Positions 1 through 9,235 are shown, counted from the first letter of the stretch. The stretch is 64,000 bases of DNA from an uncultured Nitrosospira sp. (GCA_900696515.1 CAADGK010000079.1:18307-82306); one strand, 5' to 3'. Numbers and translations are program-made. The notes: generated by a model not told the origin, from the letters alone.

Positions 1-194
1 GGCGATGCATCAGGTAGCCAGGACGCCAGGCCTTTGAATAGACCCGCAATGACACCCACGGTCCCCACCGCTACATGATGAAGGTCAATCCTGGTTGCGC
101 CAGGATGACTTGAGAAATAAGGGGTCGGATACAGATTGCGAGAGAAGCTCTCCAAGTGGAGTGCCGTGCGTTGCTCCGACCGCACGCGCTTCAT
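1..194 (-). CDS. Partial hypothetical protein cut by the window edge
   Basis: An open frame runs from an ATG at 192-194 off the left edge, giving at least 64 residues. The visible part begins MKRVRSEQRTALHL and ends in a hydrophobic stretch (VAVGTVGVIAGLF) that could be a membrane segment. I see no convincing Shine-Dalgarno sequence, and no alternative ATG between the upstream in-frame TAG and this start. I do not recognise a family. Support is only the coherent codon pattern and the membrane-like composition, so it may be spurious. Confidence 0.4.
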   Translation of the reverse strand, partial: MKRVRSEQRTALHLESFSRNLYPTPYFSSHPGATRIDLHHVAVGTVGVIAGLFKGLASWLPDAS

Positions 195-325
195 AGAAGG
201 ATGTGGATTAATGCCTACGGATAAAGAACTCCGGTGGAGGAGATCTCGCTAATCAAGATAGGCATGTCCGTTCCCAATCTGCCTGTTCGATCAAACCCAC
301 CAAGTATGCGAATCGTACTACTCGG

Positions 326-409
326 CTATCTCCCCTTGAGATACACCATCACTGCGCCGATTCCAAGTGCCACGATGACGAATGCAAAAGTCAGTGTATT
401 GACGTCCAT
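326..409 (-). CDS. 27-residue single-span membrane peptide
   Basis: An ATG preceded by a clear AAGGAG five bases upstream opens a 27-codon frame. The peptide starts MDVNTLTFAFVIVALGIGAV and ends MVYLKGR. It is one hydrophobic helix of about 18 residues followed by a short positive tail, as expected for a small inner-membrane protein with its C terminus inside. The ribosome site and composition support it. Its function is unknown. The next gene downstream on the same strand starts about 130 bases further on. Confidence 0.6.
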   Translation of the reverse strand: MDVNTLTFAFVIVALGIGAVMVYLKGR

Positions 410-893
410 GGGTACTCCTTTTGTTGTGTGCGACGGTGATTCTCGTTGGCTGTTCGGATTGCGAGGGCACAGAAACACTGACTACAGGCATGTATGCCGC
501 ATTACCTTCATAACTCAGCAAGGGATGCGGCACCTTTCCAGGAAAGCCTCCGACGTCCACAAGAACGGCTGCGACACGGAGGCACTCGGTATCAGGCTGA
601 CTACGGACTGATCAGTGTAACCGCGCAGGAGCCAGAGAGGGAGGGAAGAGCGCGAGGATCAGAAGTAACGCATCGCCACTCTACCACATCGAACAAGAGA
701 TAGCGAATCATGGGAGGCGCGGCGGTTGGATGCCGCGCAACGAGCTTCGCATGAGGCCAGGGTGAAATAAAATGGTTTACCACCAGGACAACGAACGGGG
801 TCACTGAGCCTGAGGTGTCCTTTTAGGTTGAAATACTGTTATTGGCTTCAGGTGAAATCAATTGTGGGGGGCAATAGGAATTCCACGGCAGAC
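410..893. other. Intergenic stretch with no gene seen
   Basis: Several overlapping short open frames lie here on both strands, but none has a ribosome site or a protein-like composition that I trust. It probably holds the promoter of the small membrane peptide on the minus strand. I see nothing else. Confidence 0.4.
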
Positions 894-923
894 GAGGAGG
901 CGCTTCAGGTAAGGCGCCTCCTC
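894..923 (-). terminator. Inverted repeat just after the RNA-binding protein gene
   Basis: A perfect 10-bp GC-rich stem (GAGGAGGCGC with its complement) encloses a 10-base loop, 27 bases past the stop codon of the RNA-binding protein gene. No run of T follows on the minus strand, so it may be a weak terminator or an mRNA-stabilising hairpin. Confidence 0.5.
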
Positions 924-950
924 GGTGACTGATCTCGAACGGGCGACGTA

Positions 951-1256
951 TCAGAAACGGCTGCGTTTCGGACCACTGCCAAAACGACCGCCGCCGCCAG
1001 ACCGAGGTTCCATCGGTTTGGCTTCATTGACGGTGAGGGATCGGCCATCCATTTGTGACCCGTTCAAGGCGGTGATGGCGGCCTGAGCTTCCTCGGAGGT
1101 CGACATTTCCACAAAGCCAAAGCCTCGGGATTGGCCGGTGAACTTGTCTGCGACGATGCGGGCCGATTCCACGGTTCCGTGCTCGGCAAACAGGCTGGTC
1201 AGTTGTGATTCGGTGGCTGCGTAGGGCAATCCGCCGACATACAGTTTTGAAGCCAT
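951..1256 (-). CDS. Cold-shock-type RRM RNA-binding protein
   Basis: A 101-residue protein with one RNA recognition motif filling residues 3-80. RNP2 is visible as KLYVGGLPY and RNP1 as SRGFGFVEM. A short Gly/Arg/Ser-rich tail ends in KRSRF. This matches the small bacterial RRM proteins of cyanobacteria and Nitrospira, which bind single-stranded RNA and are often cold-induced. The start is the ATG at 1254-1256, preceded by AAGGAGATAC; a longer in-frame upstream start lacks such a site. The gene appears monocistronic, with a long upstream region that could be an mRNA leader. Confidence 0.9.
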   Translation of the reverse strand: MASKLYVGGLPYAATESQLTSLFAEHGTVESARIVADKFTGQSRGFGFVEMSTSEEAQAAITALNGSQMDGRSLTVNEAKPMEPRSGGGGRFGSGPKRSRF

Positions 1257-1779
1257 GAGCGTATCTCCTTCACGATATGACATTGAGTGAGACGCGAGAA
1301 ATAGTATGTGAGGGGAAGGAGAGGGCCGAAGACGCAACCAGGGAGGCGGCTTGGGTCAGGCTTCCGATCAGGTTTCTCGGTAACAACAACATCGGTGGTG
1401 GGCCATTGTCATCTTGTTTCATGCGAGGCCCTGCGCGATGAAGTGGCGGCATCCTAACAGGTGCGGGGGGGAAATAGCTATCAGGCTGTTGCCAGAAGCC
1501 GCCAGCGGCGTTTGCCGCCTTACCGAAGAGGCTTCACCGGGTCGGTTGCGTTACGCACCTCACAACGTCGGCGAAGAGGGCTCAGAGTCGCACCGTACAG
1601 AGCTGGGCACGGTTCACCTCTTCGTTCGCGTCGGCCTTGCAGGATGGTTTTTCTGAGCCACCTGCAGGATATCCGGATCCGGCCTCCCGGTCTCTGCCCT
1701 GATCTCGCTCGAAGGCGGCGGAGAGTTTCTCAACATACTGTTGTCCGCTGTCTCACGTGAACGGATTCCGTTCCCGTCA
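1257..1779. other. Intergenic stretch, possible long leader of the RRM gene
   Basis: About 520 bases without a credible gene. Short frames on the plus strand are Arg-rich and lack ribosome sites. Small RRM-protein genes often have long regulated leaders, so part of this may be transcribed on the minus strand. That is inference; I see no recognisable RNA motif. Confidence 0.35.
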
Positions 1780-2088
1780 TCATCTGATGGATGACTGGTT
1801 GCCTGACGATTGCGGTCCGTGCCAGATCAGGTACGGCGGTTTCTTCATCGCTTGTCCTGCGTTGGGGTAGAGGCGCAGGGTATAGCTGTACGCCTGTTCT
1901 TGGGCGGTCAAGCATGTGGATGCAGAGACGAAATGACTCGCGATGTTGCGGAAGTCCGTGCGATCATCGGTCTCGACGACTGTATAGACCGAGCAGGAAA
2001 AGTCGCCGTCCTTCGAGCATTCCGTGCTGATCGCCAGATAGGATCCATCCGAAAACGTCATGAGTGGTTCTAGATTCATGCGGCTCAT
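1780..2088 (-). CDS. Hypothetical protein, 102 residues
   Basis: The start MSRMNLEPLM is preceded by AAAAGGAG six bases upstream of the ATG, which is good evidence that the frame is translated. The protein has no signal peptide or membrane segment. The middle contains two Cys (ECSKDGDFSC) and the rest is mixed polar sequence, with a C-terminal part rich in Ser and Gln. I recognise no family. Confidence 0.6.
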   Translation of the reverse strand: MSRMNLEPLMTFSDGSYLAISTECSKDGDFSCSVYTVVETDDRTDFRNIASHFVSASTCLTAQEQAYSYTLRLYPNAGQAMKKPPYLIWHGPQSSGNQSSIR

Positions 2089-2254
2089 TACGACTCCTTT
2101 TGTCTCAACCGATTGTGCGCGCAGGAAAATTCGTGGCGAGAAGCGCGATGGGATGGCCGATGGCTGTCAAACCGACCGTTCCTTAGGAGAGTCTGTGAAG
2201 GTACTGCGCCGTCCCTGGTCCTCCTAAGCCGAGAAGCGGAGAGAGTCCATGTGG

Positions 2255-2443
2255 TCAATAGAGTGGCGCTTGCGGCCCCCAGTGTAGCCCAGCGAGATCC
2301 GGGTCTTCGCCTTCCTGGGCCGGGCGATCCGGCTTGTTCGCTTTGCGCTCCACGCGGCGGGCTTCTTTGTCACGCTGTTTCTGCTGACGTGATTTTTCGC
2401 GATCTCTCTTTGCGGCTGTGGTTTTCCCTGGTCCTCCGATGAT
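2255..2443 (-). CDS. Small highly charged protein, apparent ATC start
   Basis: A 62-codon frame encodes a very basic, Gln/Arg/Lys-rich first half (KRDREKSRQQKQRDKEARR) and an acidic-to-neutral tail ending GPQAPLY. No ATG, GTG or TTG lies in frame before the charged core, yet AAAGGAGG sits a few bases upstream of two ATC codons at 2438-2443. The codon pattern is strongly protein-like, so either ATC is the start or a base is missing. It follows two other small minus-strand genes and may be co-transcribed with them. Function is unknown. Confidence 0.5.
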   Translation of the reverse strand: MIGGPGKTTAAKRDREKSRQQKQRDKEARRVERKANKPDRPAQEGEDPDLAGLHWGPQAPLY

Positions 2444-2478
2444 GCCCTCCTTTCGGACGCGATGCGCCGATGCTTGGT

Positions 2479-2748
2479 CTACGACGAAGTCGGATTGCGT
2501 TTGCGGCCGGACAGAGATCGCTTGGCGCTTGCGCCTTGGCGTCCAGCCTGCTGTTGAGAACGGGACACCGTATCGGGACTCAACCCCTGACTGGCGGCTG
2601 ATGTAATTTGACGACGCAGGTCTTCAATCGACGGTGCCGAAGACAATCCTGCCGGATCTTGCAGCCCCAGCTTCTCCCAGCGCACCTTGGTTCGAAGAAC
2701 GACTCGTTTCCGTTTATTCGGGGATTTCGTTCCCCATGATGTTTTCAT
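2479..2748 (-). CDS. Small basic hypothetical protein
   Basis: An 89-residue Lys/Arg/Ser-rich protein that starts MKTSWGTKSPNKRKR, with GGAG upstream of the ATG. It contains a short predicted helix (PSIEDLRRQITSAASQGL) and a basic C terminus (SLSGRKRNPTSS). The composition suggests nucleic-acid binding, which is inference. It sits between two other small minus-strand genes with short gaps, suggesting an operon. I recognise no family. Confidence 0.55.
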   Translation of the reverse strand: MKTSWGTKSPNKRKRVVLRTKVRWEKLGLQDPAGLSSAPSIEDLRRQITSAASQGLSPDTVSRSQQQAGRQGASAKRSLSGRKRNPTSS

Positions 2749-2806
2749 GGCATCTCCATTTCAAACGGTCGTGCGCGAATCGTTGGCTCGATATCGGTTT
2801 GAGCCA

Positions 2807-3178
2807 TCACCGGGCCTTCGCACGGGACACGGGCGCCTTGTCAGTCATGGCCACAAACCGATCTTCCGGTAGGACTGCTCGGAGCCGGTCGGTAAGAGAA
2901 CGACGATACAGTTCAGATTCACGACCGATCAGGACTAACTGGTTGGCGTCGGTCAGAATATTCAGATGTTGTTCCGGAACCAGCAACCTCGTCCCTTCTT
3001 CGACCTTGACCCGATACTGCGTTTTTCCGTCGGGGTTCCGTTCTGATCCGGAGACGATCTCCGTGAGGCCGTCGATGATTCCTTCGTAGGCTTCGGATCG
3101 ATGGCGCACCCTTGTGCCGTTTGGAATGCGGACCCAATGCTCTGCAGGTGCTGGTCGGATATTACTTGCTGTGGTCAT
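2807..3178 (-). CDS. Hypothetical protein, 123 residues
   Basis: The chosen start (MTTASNIRPAP) has GAGAGGACG upstream of the ATG at 3176-3178; a longer frame adds 40 Arg-rich residues that look non-coding. Residues 15-70 form an apparent small beta domain (HWVRIPNGTRVRHRSEAYEG, then TQYRVKVEEGTRLLVPEQHL), like a KOW- or SH3-type barrel. A helical C terminus follows. It is first in a run of three small minus-strand genes. Function unknown; the barrel assignment is a guess from pattern. Confidence 0.6.
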   Translation of the reverse strand: MTTASNIRPAPAEHWVRIPNGTRVRHRSEAYEGIIDGLTEIVSGSERNPDGKTQYRVKVEEGTRLLVPEQHLNILTDANQLVLIGRESELYRRSLTDRLRAVLPEDRFVAMTDKAPVSRAKAR

Positions 3179-3637
3179 AAGACGTCCTCTCCGAGTGTGG
3201 GAAGCCAGTGCGGGTTGAAACGCTGACACCGAACACTGTGTCCTTGGCGATGTACATATCGTTACAATTCTGTCCCGCGCAGCCAGTGGTATCCTCACAC
3301 GGACCGCGATGGCTCACAAGAAAATCTTGCCCGGGAAATTCACCGCCGACGATCGCGCAGGCACAGTTGTCGGGAGGGATGGCGCGAGGAGCAAAATTCG
3401 TATCAATGAGTGTAGCATACGACGGCCGGAATTGCGAATGTGCAGCGATGTCAGTGATGAGCGTGATTCAATGGAGGCACGCTGTCAGCCTCAGCCTATC
3501 GGTAGTGTTAGGAATGCTTCAGGATACGGCTTGGATGGACAAGCACAGGGAAAAGGATCTTTCCGACGTGGGTGAAGAACCTTATTCACTCACATTCTGA
3601 GAAATGCATCGTCCGTGCTCTCTCTCGGGGGATGGAA
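3179..3637. other. Intergenic stretch with no gene seen
   Basis: About 460 bases lie between the hypothetical operon and the end of the response-regulator gene. Overlapping plus-strand frames here lack ribosome sites and are compositionally unconvincing. It probably contains the promoter for the minus-strand small-gene operon. Confidence 0.35.
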
Positions 3638-4450
3638 CTACGGTGCACATCGATCAGGTGACGACGGACCTGTCGGAGACGGCGGTCGCTGAGCATGAAG
3701 AAAGGTGATGACGGCTTCAACTCGTCCGGCGACCGATAGCTTCTGGTAGATGTGATGTAGGTGTGTCTTCACGGTGTCGACAGAGACGCACAAGCGATCG
3801 GCAATTTCCTTATTGCTTCGACCGTCAGCCGCACAGGTCAGTATCTCACGTTCACGGTCGCTCAGGGTGGACAGCCGTATGGCCTCGCTTTCATGGGGCT
3901 GATCTAACGAGTCGGGGCCATGATGCAGAAGGCGCTCCGGCATGATCGATGACAGGACCGGTTGTCCATGTGCGGCTGATCTGAGCATACGCAGGAAGTC
4001 CGTCCAATCGGTGTCTTTGAGGATGCATCCAACGGCACCGGCTCTCATCGCGGCCACGATTCTCGCGTCTTCATCGTATCGGGCTAAGAGGACGACTCGT
4101 GTCTTGGGGTGGTGCTTGTGAAGGAAGTGTGTGACTAAGGCAGGATCAAGTTCCGGCATATCCACGTCGAGCAACACAATGTCGGGATGCTGTTCCATCG
4201 CGAGACGACAGATCCGGTGTGGATCTGACGCTTCAACAACAGCAGCGACATCATGTTCTCGCTCCAGCAGAAGGTGCAGGCTTTGCCTGAACAGGCGCTG
4301 TGTCTCGGCGAGCAGCACCCGAAAGGAGCCGGACGGTACTCCATGATCGGAACGATCACTTGCAGTTCTCGTACGACGGTTCACGTAGAATCTTTCTCCC
4401 GTTATGGTGGACCATACGTGCGCAAAGGTGGAACGAGCGGTATCGGGCAT
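3638..4450 (-). CDS. NarL/FixJ-type response regulator
   Basis: Two domains are visible. A receiver domain lies at about residues 44-160 with the likely phospho-acceptor Asp in IVLLDVDMPELD and a conserved Lys in GCILKDTD. A LuxR-type helix-turn-helix lies near the C terminus (LSDREREILTCAADGRSNKE, then DTVKTHLHHIYQKLSV). The usual acidic pair at the start of the receiver is reduced to one Glu (LLAETQ), so metal binding may be altered. No sensor kinase gene is adjacent, so it is an orphan here. An N-terminal extension of about 40 residues makes the start uncertain; a TTG at 4471 is also possible. Confidence 0.85.
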   Translation of the reverse strand: MPDTARSTFAHVWSTITGERFYVNRRTRTASDRSDHGVPSGSFRVLLAETQRLFRQSLHLLLEREHDVAAVVEASDPHRICRLAMEQHPDIVLLDVDMPELDPALVTHFLHKHHPKTRVVLLARYDEDARIVAAMRAGAVGCILKDTDWTDFLRMLRSAAHGQPVLSSIMPERLLHHGPDSLDQPHESEAIRLSTLSDREREILTCAADGRSNKEIADRLCVSVDTVKTHLHHIYQKLSVAGRVEAVITFLHAQRPPSPTGPSSPDRCAP

Positions 4451-4728
4451 ACCAGTACAACCTGACCCCAAGGTGACAATATATTGAGAAGATGGAGGAG
4501 AGGGACAAGCAGGGGAGATCGGCCGCTATGAGGTTTATGCAAGCGGCCTGCTGTTCTCAAGATACCCATGAAGACCACCTCCTATTTGCCGAGGCGGCAT
4601 CAGATTACACTCTACGCTCGGGATTGAATCATGGTCAAGGCTTGGGCATGGCGTACGATGGACTGGAATGTGTGATTGCTGCATGAAATTGGGAAAAGGT
4701 TGGCCGAATCAGCTGAGCTCGGTAGCAT

Positions 4729-5223
4729 ATGACTGTCATGAGGCTCACGTCCGTCATCGCGGGGATCTTGTTGGCCGTACCTGTCCAGGCTATGGCTGGG
4801 GCAGAGGTTGTTGCACGGGTGTTGACCGTGCATGAAGGAGACCGTGTGACGATTCACTATCAAGAGAGAAATGAGATGGTGACCCTTCGAGATGTGGACT
4901 GTCCCGAATTGAAACAACCCTATGGGAAACAAGCAAAACATGCGACGGCGGCCTACCTCGCCAATCGCGATGTCGTAGTGCGAGCAATGAAGAAGGATCA
5001 GCGGGGCCGCATGACGGCCGACATCTTGCTGATAGATGGGCGAAATATCGCCCATGAATTGGTGAAAGAGGGGCTTGCCTGGGTCCGCCCAGGTGAAGTC
5101 CATGATCCTGCCCTCAAAGACATGGAAGAACTCGCGCGAGCCTCTAAGCATGGCCTGTGGTCTGAACCGGATCCTGTCCCACCCTGGAAGTGGACATCCA
5201 CGAAGCCAACCCATCGCAATTAG
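4729..5223 (+). CDS. Secreted staphylococcal-nuclease-like protein
   Basis: A 164-residue protein with a signal peptide (residues 1-23, MTVMRLTSVIAGILLAVPVQ then AMAGA) followed by a single SNase OB-fold domain. The conserved VTLRDVDCPELKQPYGKQA segment carries the Arg and Glu expected at the active site, and RGRMTADILLIDGRNIAHEL carries the second Arg region. The C terminus GLWSEPDPVPPWKW is typical of the family. Such proteins are calcium-dependent nucleases or non-catalytic OB-fold proteins in the periplasm or outside the cell. It stands alone, with the first copy of the DnaA-box repeat just downstream. Confidence 0.88.
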   Translation: MTVMRLTSVIAGILLAVPVQAMAGAEVVARVLTVHEGDRVTIHYQERNEMVTLRDVDCPELKQPYGKQAKHATAAYLANRDVVVRAMKKDQRGRMTADILLIDGRNIAHELVKEGLAWVRPGEVHDPALKDMEELARASKHGLWSEPDPVPPWKWTSTKPTHRN

Positions 5224-5269
5224 CGACTCGAAGCCACACTCCAGAGAAACGGTTAAGGGAGAGTAGAGG

Positions 5270-5610
5270 TACTCCCCATCTTCTGTGGATAACCATGTGG
5301 GAAAGCTCCGCTTGCATGGCAAGATGCAAGGTATGACGCGAGAATTTATCAAAGTGCCTACTAAATAGGCATATGCTCTTTCATATATAGACCACAAGAT
5401 ATAGCGGTCAAGTAACACGTTTATGATTTTATTGCATATTCCTAGGAAATATAGATGATGTTATCCACCAGCTCATCGTGAGGCTCATGTTATTCCCAGT
5501 CTGCTGACTGGCTATCCACAGGTTGCAAAGTGTTCTGGGGATGACGTTCTCTGCAGCAGGAGCGTGGATTCGTTTCTGTCAAGAGATTATCCTCGGAAAG
5601 ACGGCTCTAT
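5270..5610. repeat. 341-bp intergenic repeat, copy A, with DnaA-box-like sites
   Basis: This stretch matches 15636-15976 in order and length. The first 30 bases are identical, followed by shared islands around GAATTTATCAAAGTGCCTAC, TATTCCCA, ATCCACAGGTTGCAA and AAAGACGGCTCTA. Sites resembling the DnaA box TTATCCACA are at 5284-5292 (exact, reverse strand), 5461-5469 (one mismatch) and 5512-5520 (one mismatch), with a weaker one at 5587-5595. The interior (about 5385-5460) is AT-rich. The frame that overlaps its end is not conserved as protein between copies, so I treat it as non-coding. Confidence 0.75.
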
Positions 5611-5853
5611 CGGATTGGGGAAATTGTCTTTGGACTGGGCCTCCTGTCCATGTCCTACTGGCTGAAATCAGAGCAGGTTGGATACATTGCGATACGACGA
5701 GGAGGGGGAAGTCTCAGCGGTTTCCTATCTTTTTAGAGATAGCTCATGCCATCATATTGGACGAGTCGATACAACCCACCCGTTTCTCATTGCCGAATCA
5801 GGCCGGCGTTTCGGCTCGATTCTTTGCCAGGAATGACGTAAGGTACTGAGGCG

Positions 5854-6354
5854 ATGGCTATTCCACGGTTCATCAAGTCCCTCCGTGAAAAAATTGGGAC
5901 CGACTTGTTGCAAGTGCCAACCGCAACGGTGATGGCCTATGATGAACAAGGACGACTACTGCTCGTGAAGGATATCGCTTCCGGTTTGTGGGGGCCGCCG
6001 AGCGGGATTGTCGATCCTCATGAGCTGCCGTCAGATACGGCGGTACGAGAAGTCTGGGAGGAAGCCGGGGTATTTGTCGAACTGACACATCTGCTCGGCG
6101 TCTTTGCAGGAAAGCATTTCTCCGGTGTATATCCGAATGGGGATCAGCTATCGGTAGTAGCCACTGTTTTTGCGGGAAAGCCGATCAGGGGAGTGCCGCG
6201 CGCCGACCATGAGGAAACATCCGATGCAAGGTTCTTCCACAAGAGCGAAATAGAGAACTTGTCCCGTTATCCCCATTTTTATGAGATCTGTCAGGCGATG
6301 AGCCAAGCCCAACCGTACTTCAAGCCGGCGACCTGGCATCCTCAAAATTCATAA
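5854..6354 (+). CDS. NUDIX hydrolase
   Basis: A 166-residue protein with the full NUDIX box G-x5-E-x7-REVWEEAGV at about residues 50-72. NUDIX enzymes cleave nucleoside diphosphates linked to another group, using magnesium held by the box glutamates; the substrate cannot be read from the sequence. The N terminus MAIPRFIKSLREKIGTDLLQ and C terminus YFKPATWHP are shared with the paralogue at 7635-8140, so the two arose by duplication. Between the copies lie two minus-strand genes, so the duplication is not a simple tandem. Confidence 0.88.
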   Translation: MAIPRFIKSLREKIGTDLLQVPTATVMAYDEQGRLLLVKDIASGLWGPPSGIVDPHELPSDTAVREVWEEAGVFVELTHLLGVFAGKHFSGVYPNGDQLSVVATVFAGKPIRGVPRADHEETSDARFFHKSEIENLSRYPHFYEICQAMSQAQPYFKPATWHPQNS

Positions 6355-6469
6355 GCCGCCTTGTGATCCCGCCGTGCCTATTCAGAGAGTTTGTGAACTG
6401 GGTTCAGAGGAGAAAATGATGAAGAACGGACCTGGCAGCGAAGTGCAGTGAGTGGAGACTTTGCCTGGT

Positions 6470-6772
6470 CTATGGTTCGTCTTTGGGGGATTCTTCGCTC
6501 TGTTTGAGCCAAAGTTCAAGCAGTCTGGTTTCGCGTTCGGACTGAGAAATGTGCTCCAGTGCGAATGCACCGGTCAGGCGGTCCTCATAAAACGCTCGCT
6601 GCTTCGCATACGCCTTCTTAAAGGCCTCTGTTTTTAAGGTCTTCCAGTTCGCATCGGAGATTCCGGCCTGAGACCTCAAGAGGTTGATCTCGATGGCTTG
6701 AAACGCGAAGACTTTAGCTAATACCTTGATGACCGTGGCATTCGTCAAGAATCTGGGATTCTTTTCAGACAT
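6470..6772 (-). CDS. Hypothetical helical protein, 100 residues
   Basis: Starts MSEKNPRFLTNATVIKVLAK at the ATG at 6770-6772; the longer upstream frame is compositionally poor. The protein is largely alpha-helical and charged, with no signal peptide or membrane span, and ends in an acidic tail (SEESPKDEP). There is no strong ribosome site. The local codon pattern favours this frame. It lies between the two NUDIX paralogues. No family recognised. Confidence 0.55.
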   Translation of the reverse strand: MSEKNPRFLTNATVIKVLAKVFAFQAIEINLLRSQAGISDANWKTLKTEAFKKAYAKQRAFYEDRLTGAFALEHISQSERETRLLELWLKQSEESPKDEP

Positions 6773-6856
6773 AACTGAATGCTGCAGTTCTGGCGGGGCA
6801 CACAAGCCTGGACCGATGCTGTCTCTGCATCCTGCGATGCGATCTTGACTCACTCT

Positions 6857-6890
6857 GTGCCCGCGATAGGTCGAGACCTATCGCGGGCAC
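6857..6890. terminator. Perfect 34-base palindromic hairpin
   Basis: GTGCCCGCGATAGGT and its complement form a perfect 15-bp stem around the tetraloop CGAG. It lies 50 bases past the ferredoxin stop codon (minus strand) and upstream of the next minus-strand gene, so it most likely ends the ferredoxin transcript. There is no T-run on that strand; on the plus strand a short ACTTTT follows after a few bases. Confidence 0.6.
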
Positions 6891-6940
6891 GAAGAACTTT
6901 TAAACAGCCTGCTCCAATCGGAACAGTGAAGTGGAACCGT

Positions 6941-7634
<694 letters not shown>

Positions 7635-8140
7635 ATGGCGATTCCTGAGTTCATCAAAGCCCTTCGGGCAAAAGTCGGGACCACGTTGTTGCACGTTCCA
7701 TGGTGGCGGTCCTGGCCTATGATGATCTGGGACGGGTGGTGCTCGTCAAGGATAAGCCTTCCGGCTTGTGGGGGGCGCCGAGCGGGATTGTCGATCCTCA
7801 TGAACTGCCATCAGATGCAGCGGTCCGGGAAGTGTGGGAGGAGGCGGGGGTCTACGTCGAACTCACAGAGGTTCTCGGCGTCTTTGCAGGGGAACGATTT
7901 TCTGTGGTGTATCCGAACGGCGACCAATTGTCAGGGGTGGAGACCGTGTTTGCGGCGCGGGTAATCACGGGAGTGCCGAGAGCCGATCAGGAGGAAACCT
8001 CCGACGCCGGGTTCTTTGATCCGGGCGAGATCGAGCGGCTGGCTTGCTATCCCCATTTCCTGGAGATTCACCAGGCTGTGAGCCAACAGCCACGTTGCTC
8101 CTACTTCAAGCCGGCCACCTGGCGTCCTCCACATGTCTAA
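7635..8140 (+). pseudogene. Second NUDIX hydrolase copy with an early frameshift
   Basis: The first 22 codons (MAIPEFIKALRAKVGTTLLH then VP) align with the start of the NUDIX gene at 5854. The reading frame then shifts at 7698-7700, where one base of the Pro codon appears to be missing, and the homologous protein continues from an ATG at 7700 (MVAVLAYDD) to 8140. The NUDIX box (G-x5-E-x7-REVWEEAGV) is intact. A 146-residue protein could still be made from the internal ATG, so loss of function is not certain. A sequencing error would give the same picture. Confidence 0.75.
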
Positions 8141-8547
8141 ACTATCTTGAGTTGGACCGCTGCATCGTCGAGAAGACCGTAATACCGGCCAGGCGTTAGC
8201 CTCGATCGTGCCGTTTCCCCCTCATGGTTGGATGTCGGCGCATTGCATCCTTCTCTTTGTACCCATACCGACCACTGATAGCGAGGGGTTGTTTGATATC
8301 GAGCCGGTTGTGGGCTTGAACTCCAGGCCTAGCGGTTGTATGGTGCGTCCAGATGGTCAAGTCTGGCCGTACTACGATAATGTAGGTGATTCCCAAAAGG
8401 ATGAGTTTTTGGTCGGCCAAGCAGTCCAATCTGATGTCCGGATCATGGTTGACCGCCGATGCTGTTCACGCGCTGGGATGTCTAACGCTCACGGTGAACA
8501 AGCATGTCCACGCTATCTGGTGACCTTTTCAACAAGGAGGGTGTCCT
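8141..8547. other. Intergenic stretch with no gene seen
   Basis: About 400 bases before the coiled-coil protein. An overlapping frame across 8208-8576 has no ribosome site and runs into the next gene out of frame, so I discount it. Confidence 0.35.
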
Positions 8548-8811
8548 ATGTCAGAGGTTACGGAGCAGATTACTAAGGCCTTAGAACATTTCAAGCAGCA
8601 GCGCGATGAGCTCCAGGTACAGTTACATCTTGCGAAGGCGGAGGCCAAGGACGAATGGGCTCGCCTGGAGAGCCAGTGGGATGATATCAAGCCCAAGCTG
8701 GAGGCCGCACGGGAAGAAGTCGGGAAAACCGCCGTGTCCGTCGGTGATGCGCTGACCCAGGCGATTGACGAGCTTAAGAAGGGGTACGATCGGCTGCGGA
8801 GCCGGCTCTAG
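8548..8811 (+). CDS. Small coiled-coil protein
   Basis: An 87-residue protein with a strong AAGGAGG ribosome site eight bases before the ATG. It is almost entirely charged amphipathic helix (for example EHFKQQRDELQVQLHLAKAE), with no signal peptide, so it probably forms a cytoplasmic coiled coil. Similar small proteins are annotated as stress-related or apolipoprotein-like. The true role is unknown. It stands alone. Confidence 0.75.
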   Translation: MSEVTEQITKALEHFKQQRDELQVQLHLAKAEAKDEWARLESQWDDIKPKLEAAREEVGKTAVSVGDALTQAIDELKKGYDRLRSRL

Positions 8812-9235
8812 CAGGAGGGGGAAACAGTCGATGTTCGTGCTTAGGCAAGCCTGTCCTGAGCTGGCCCAAGGGCGCTGCACGAGCGAAAATCGACTGAGTA
8901 TTCCGTGACCTCTCCGTTCGTCCTTGAGCCTTCCGAAGGATGAATGGAGAAGTCTCCCTGAAGCCTGCGAAGGCAGATTTTTCACGATGGTGCAGCCACG
9001 GGATCCGGTGTTATCTCTACGACCTCTCTTATCCTGACAGATGATGGTATCGAGATGAGTCGTATGGCAGTCCAGGGTTGCGCGCAATTCTCATGTGGTC
9101 AAAATCTCTTTGGGCGGAGTTTGCCGAAGGAGGCATTGGAAATATCGTTCGAGTGAGATGTTGAACACTCCAGAGGGACTTGGTCCGCTCAGAGACGGGA
9201 TGAGTTTCTGAGCCTGCGGTTCGATCGACGATAAG
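8812..9235. other. Intergenic stretch with no gene seen
   Basis: About 420 bases between the convergent coiled-coil gene and the OmpA-like gene. I see no terminator hairpin with a T-run and no credible frame. Confidence 0.35.

Noticed and set aside
4612..5418. 268-codon minus-strand open frame
   Set aside because: It is antisense to the SNase gene across its whole length, has no ribosome site, and the SNase frame on the other strand is clearly real.
5270..5610. Chromosomal origin of replication
   Set aside because: DnaA-like boxes and AT-rich sequence are present, but a second copy lies 10 kb away and no dnaA, dnaN, gyrB or parAB gene is nearby. I keep it as a repeat with possible DnaA binding.
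5523..5849. 108-codon open frame at the end of repeat copy A
   Set aside because: The matching frame in copy B (15889-16119) diverges quickly and neither has a ribosome site; DNA islands, not protein, are conserved.
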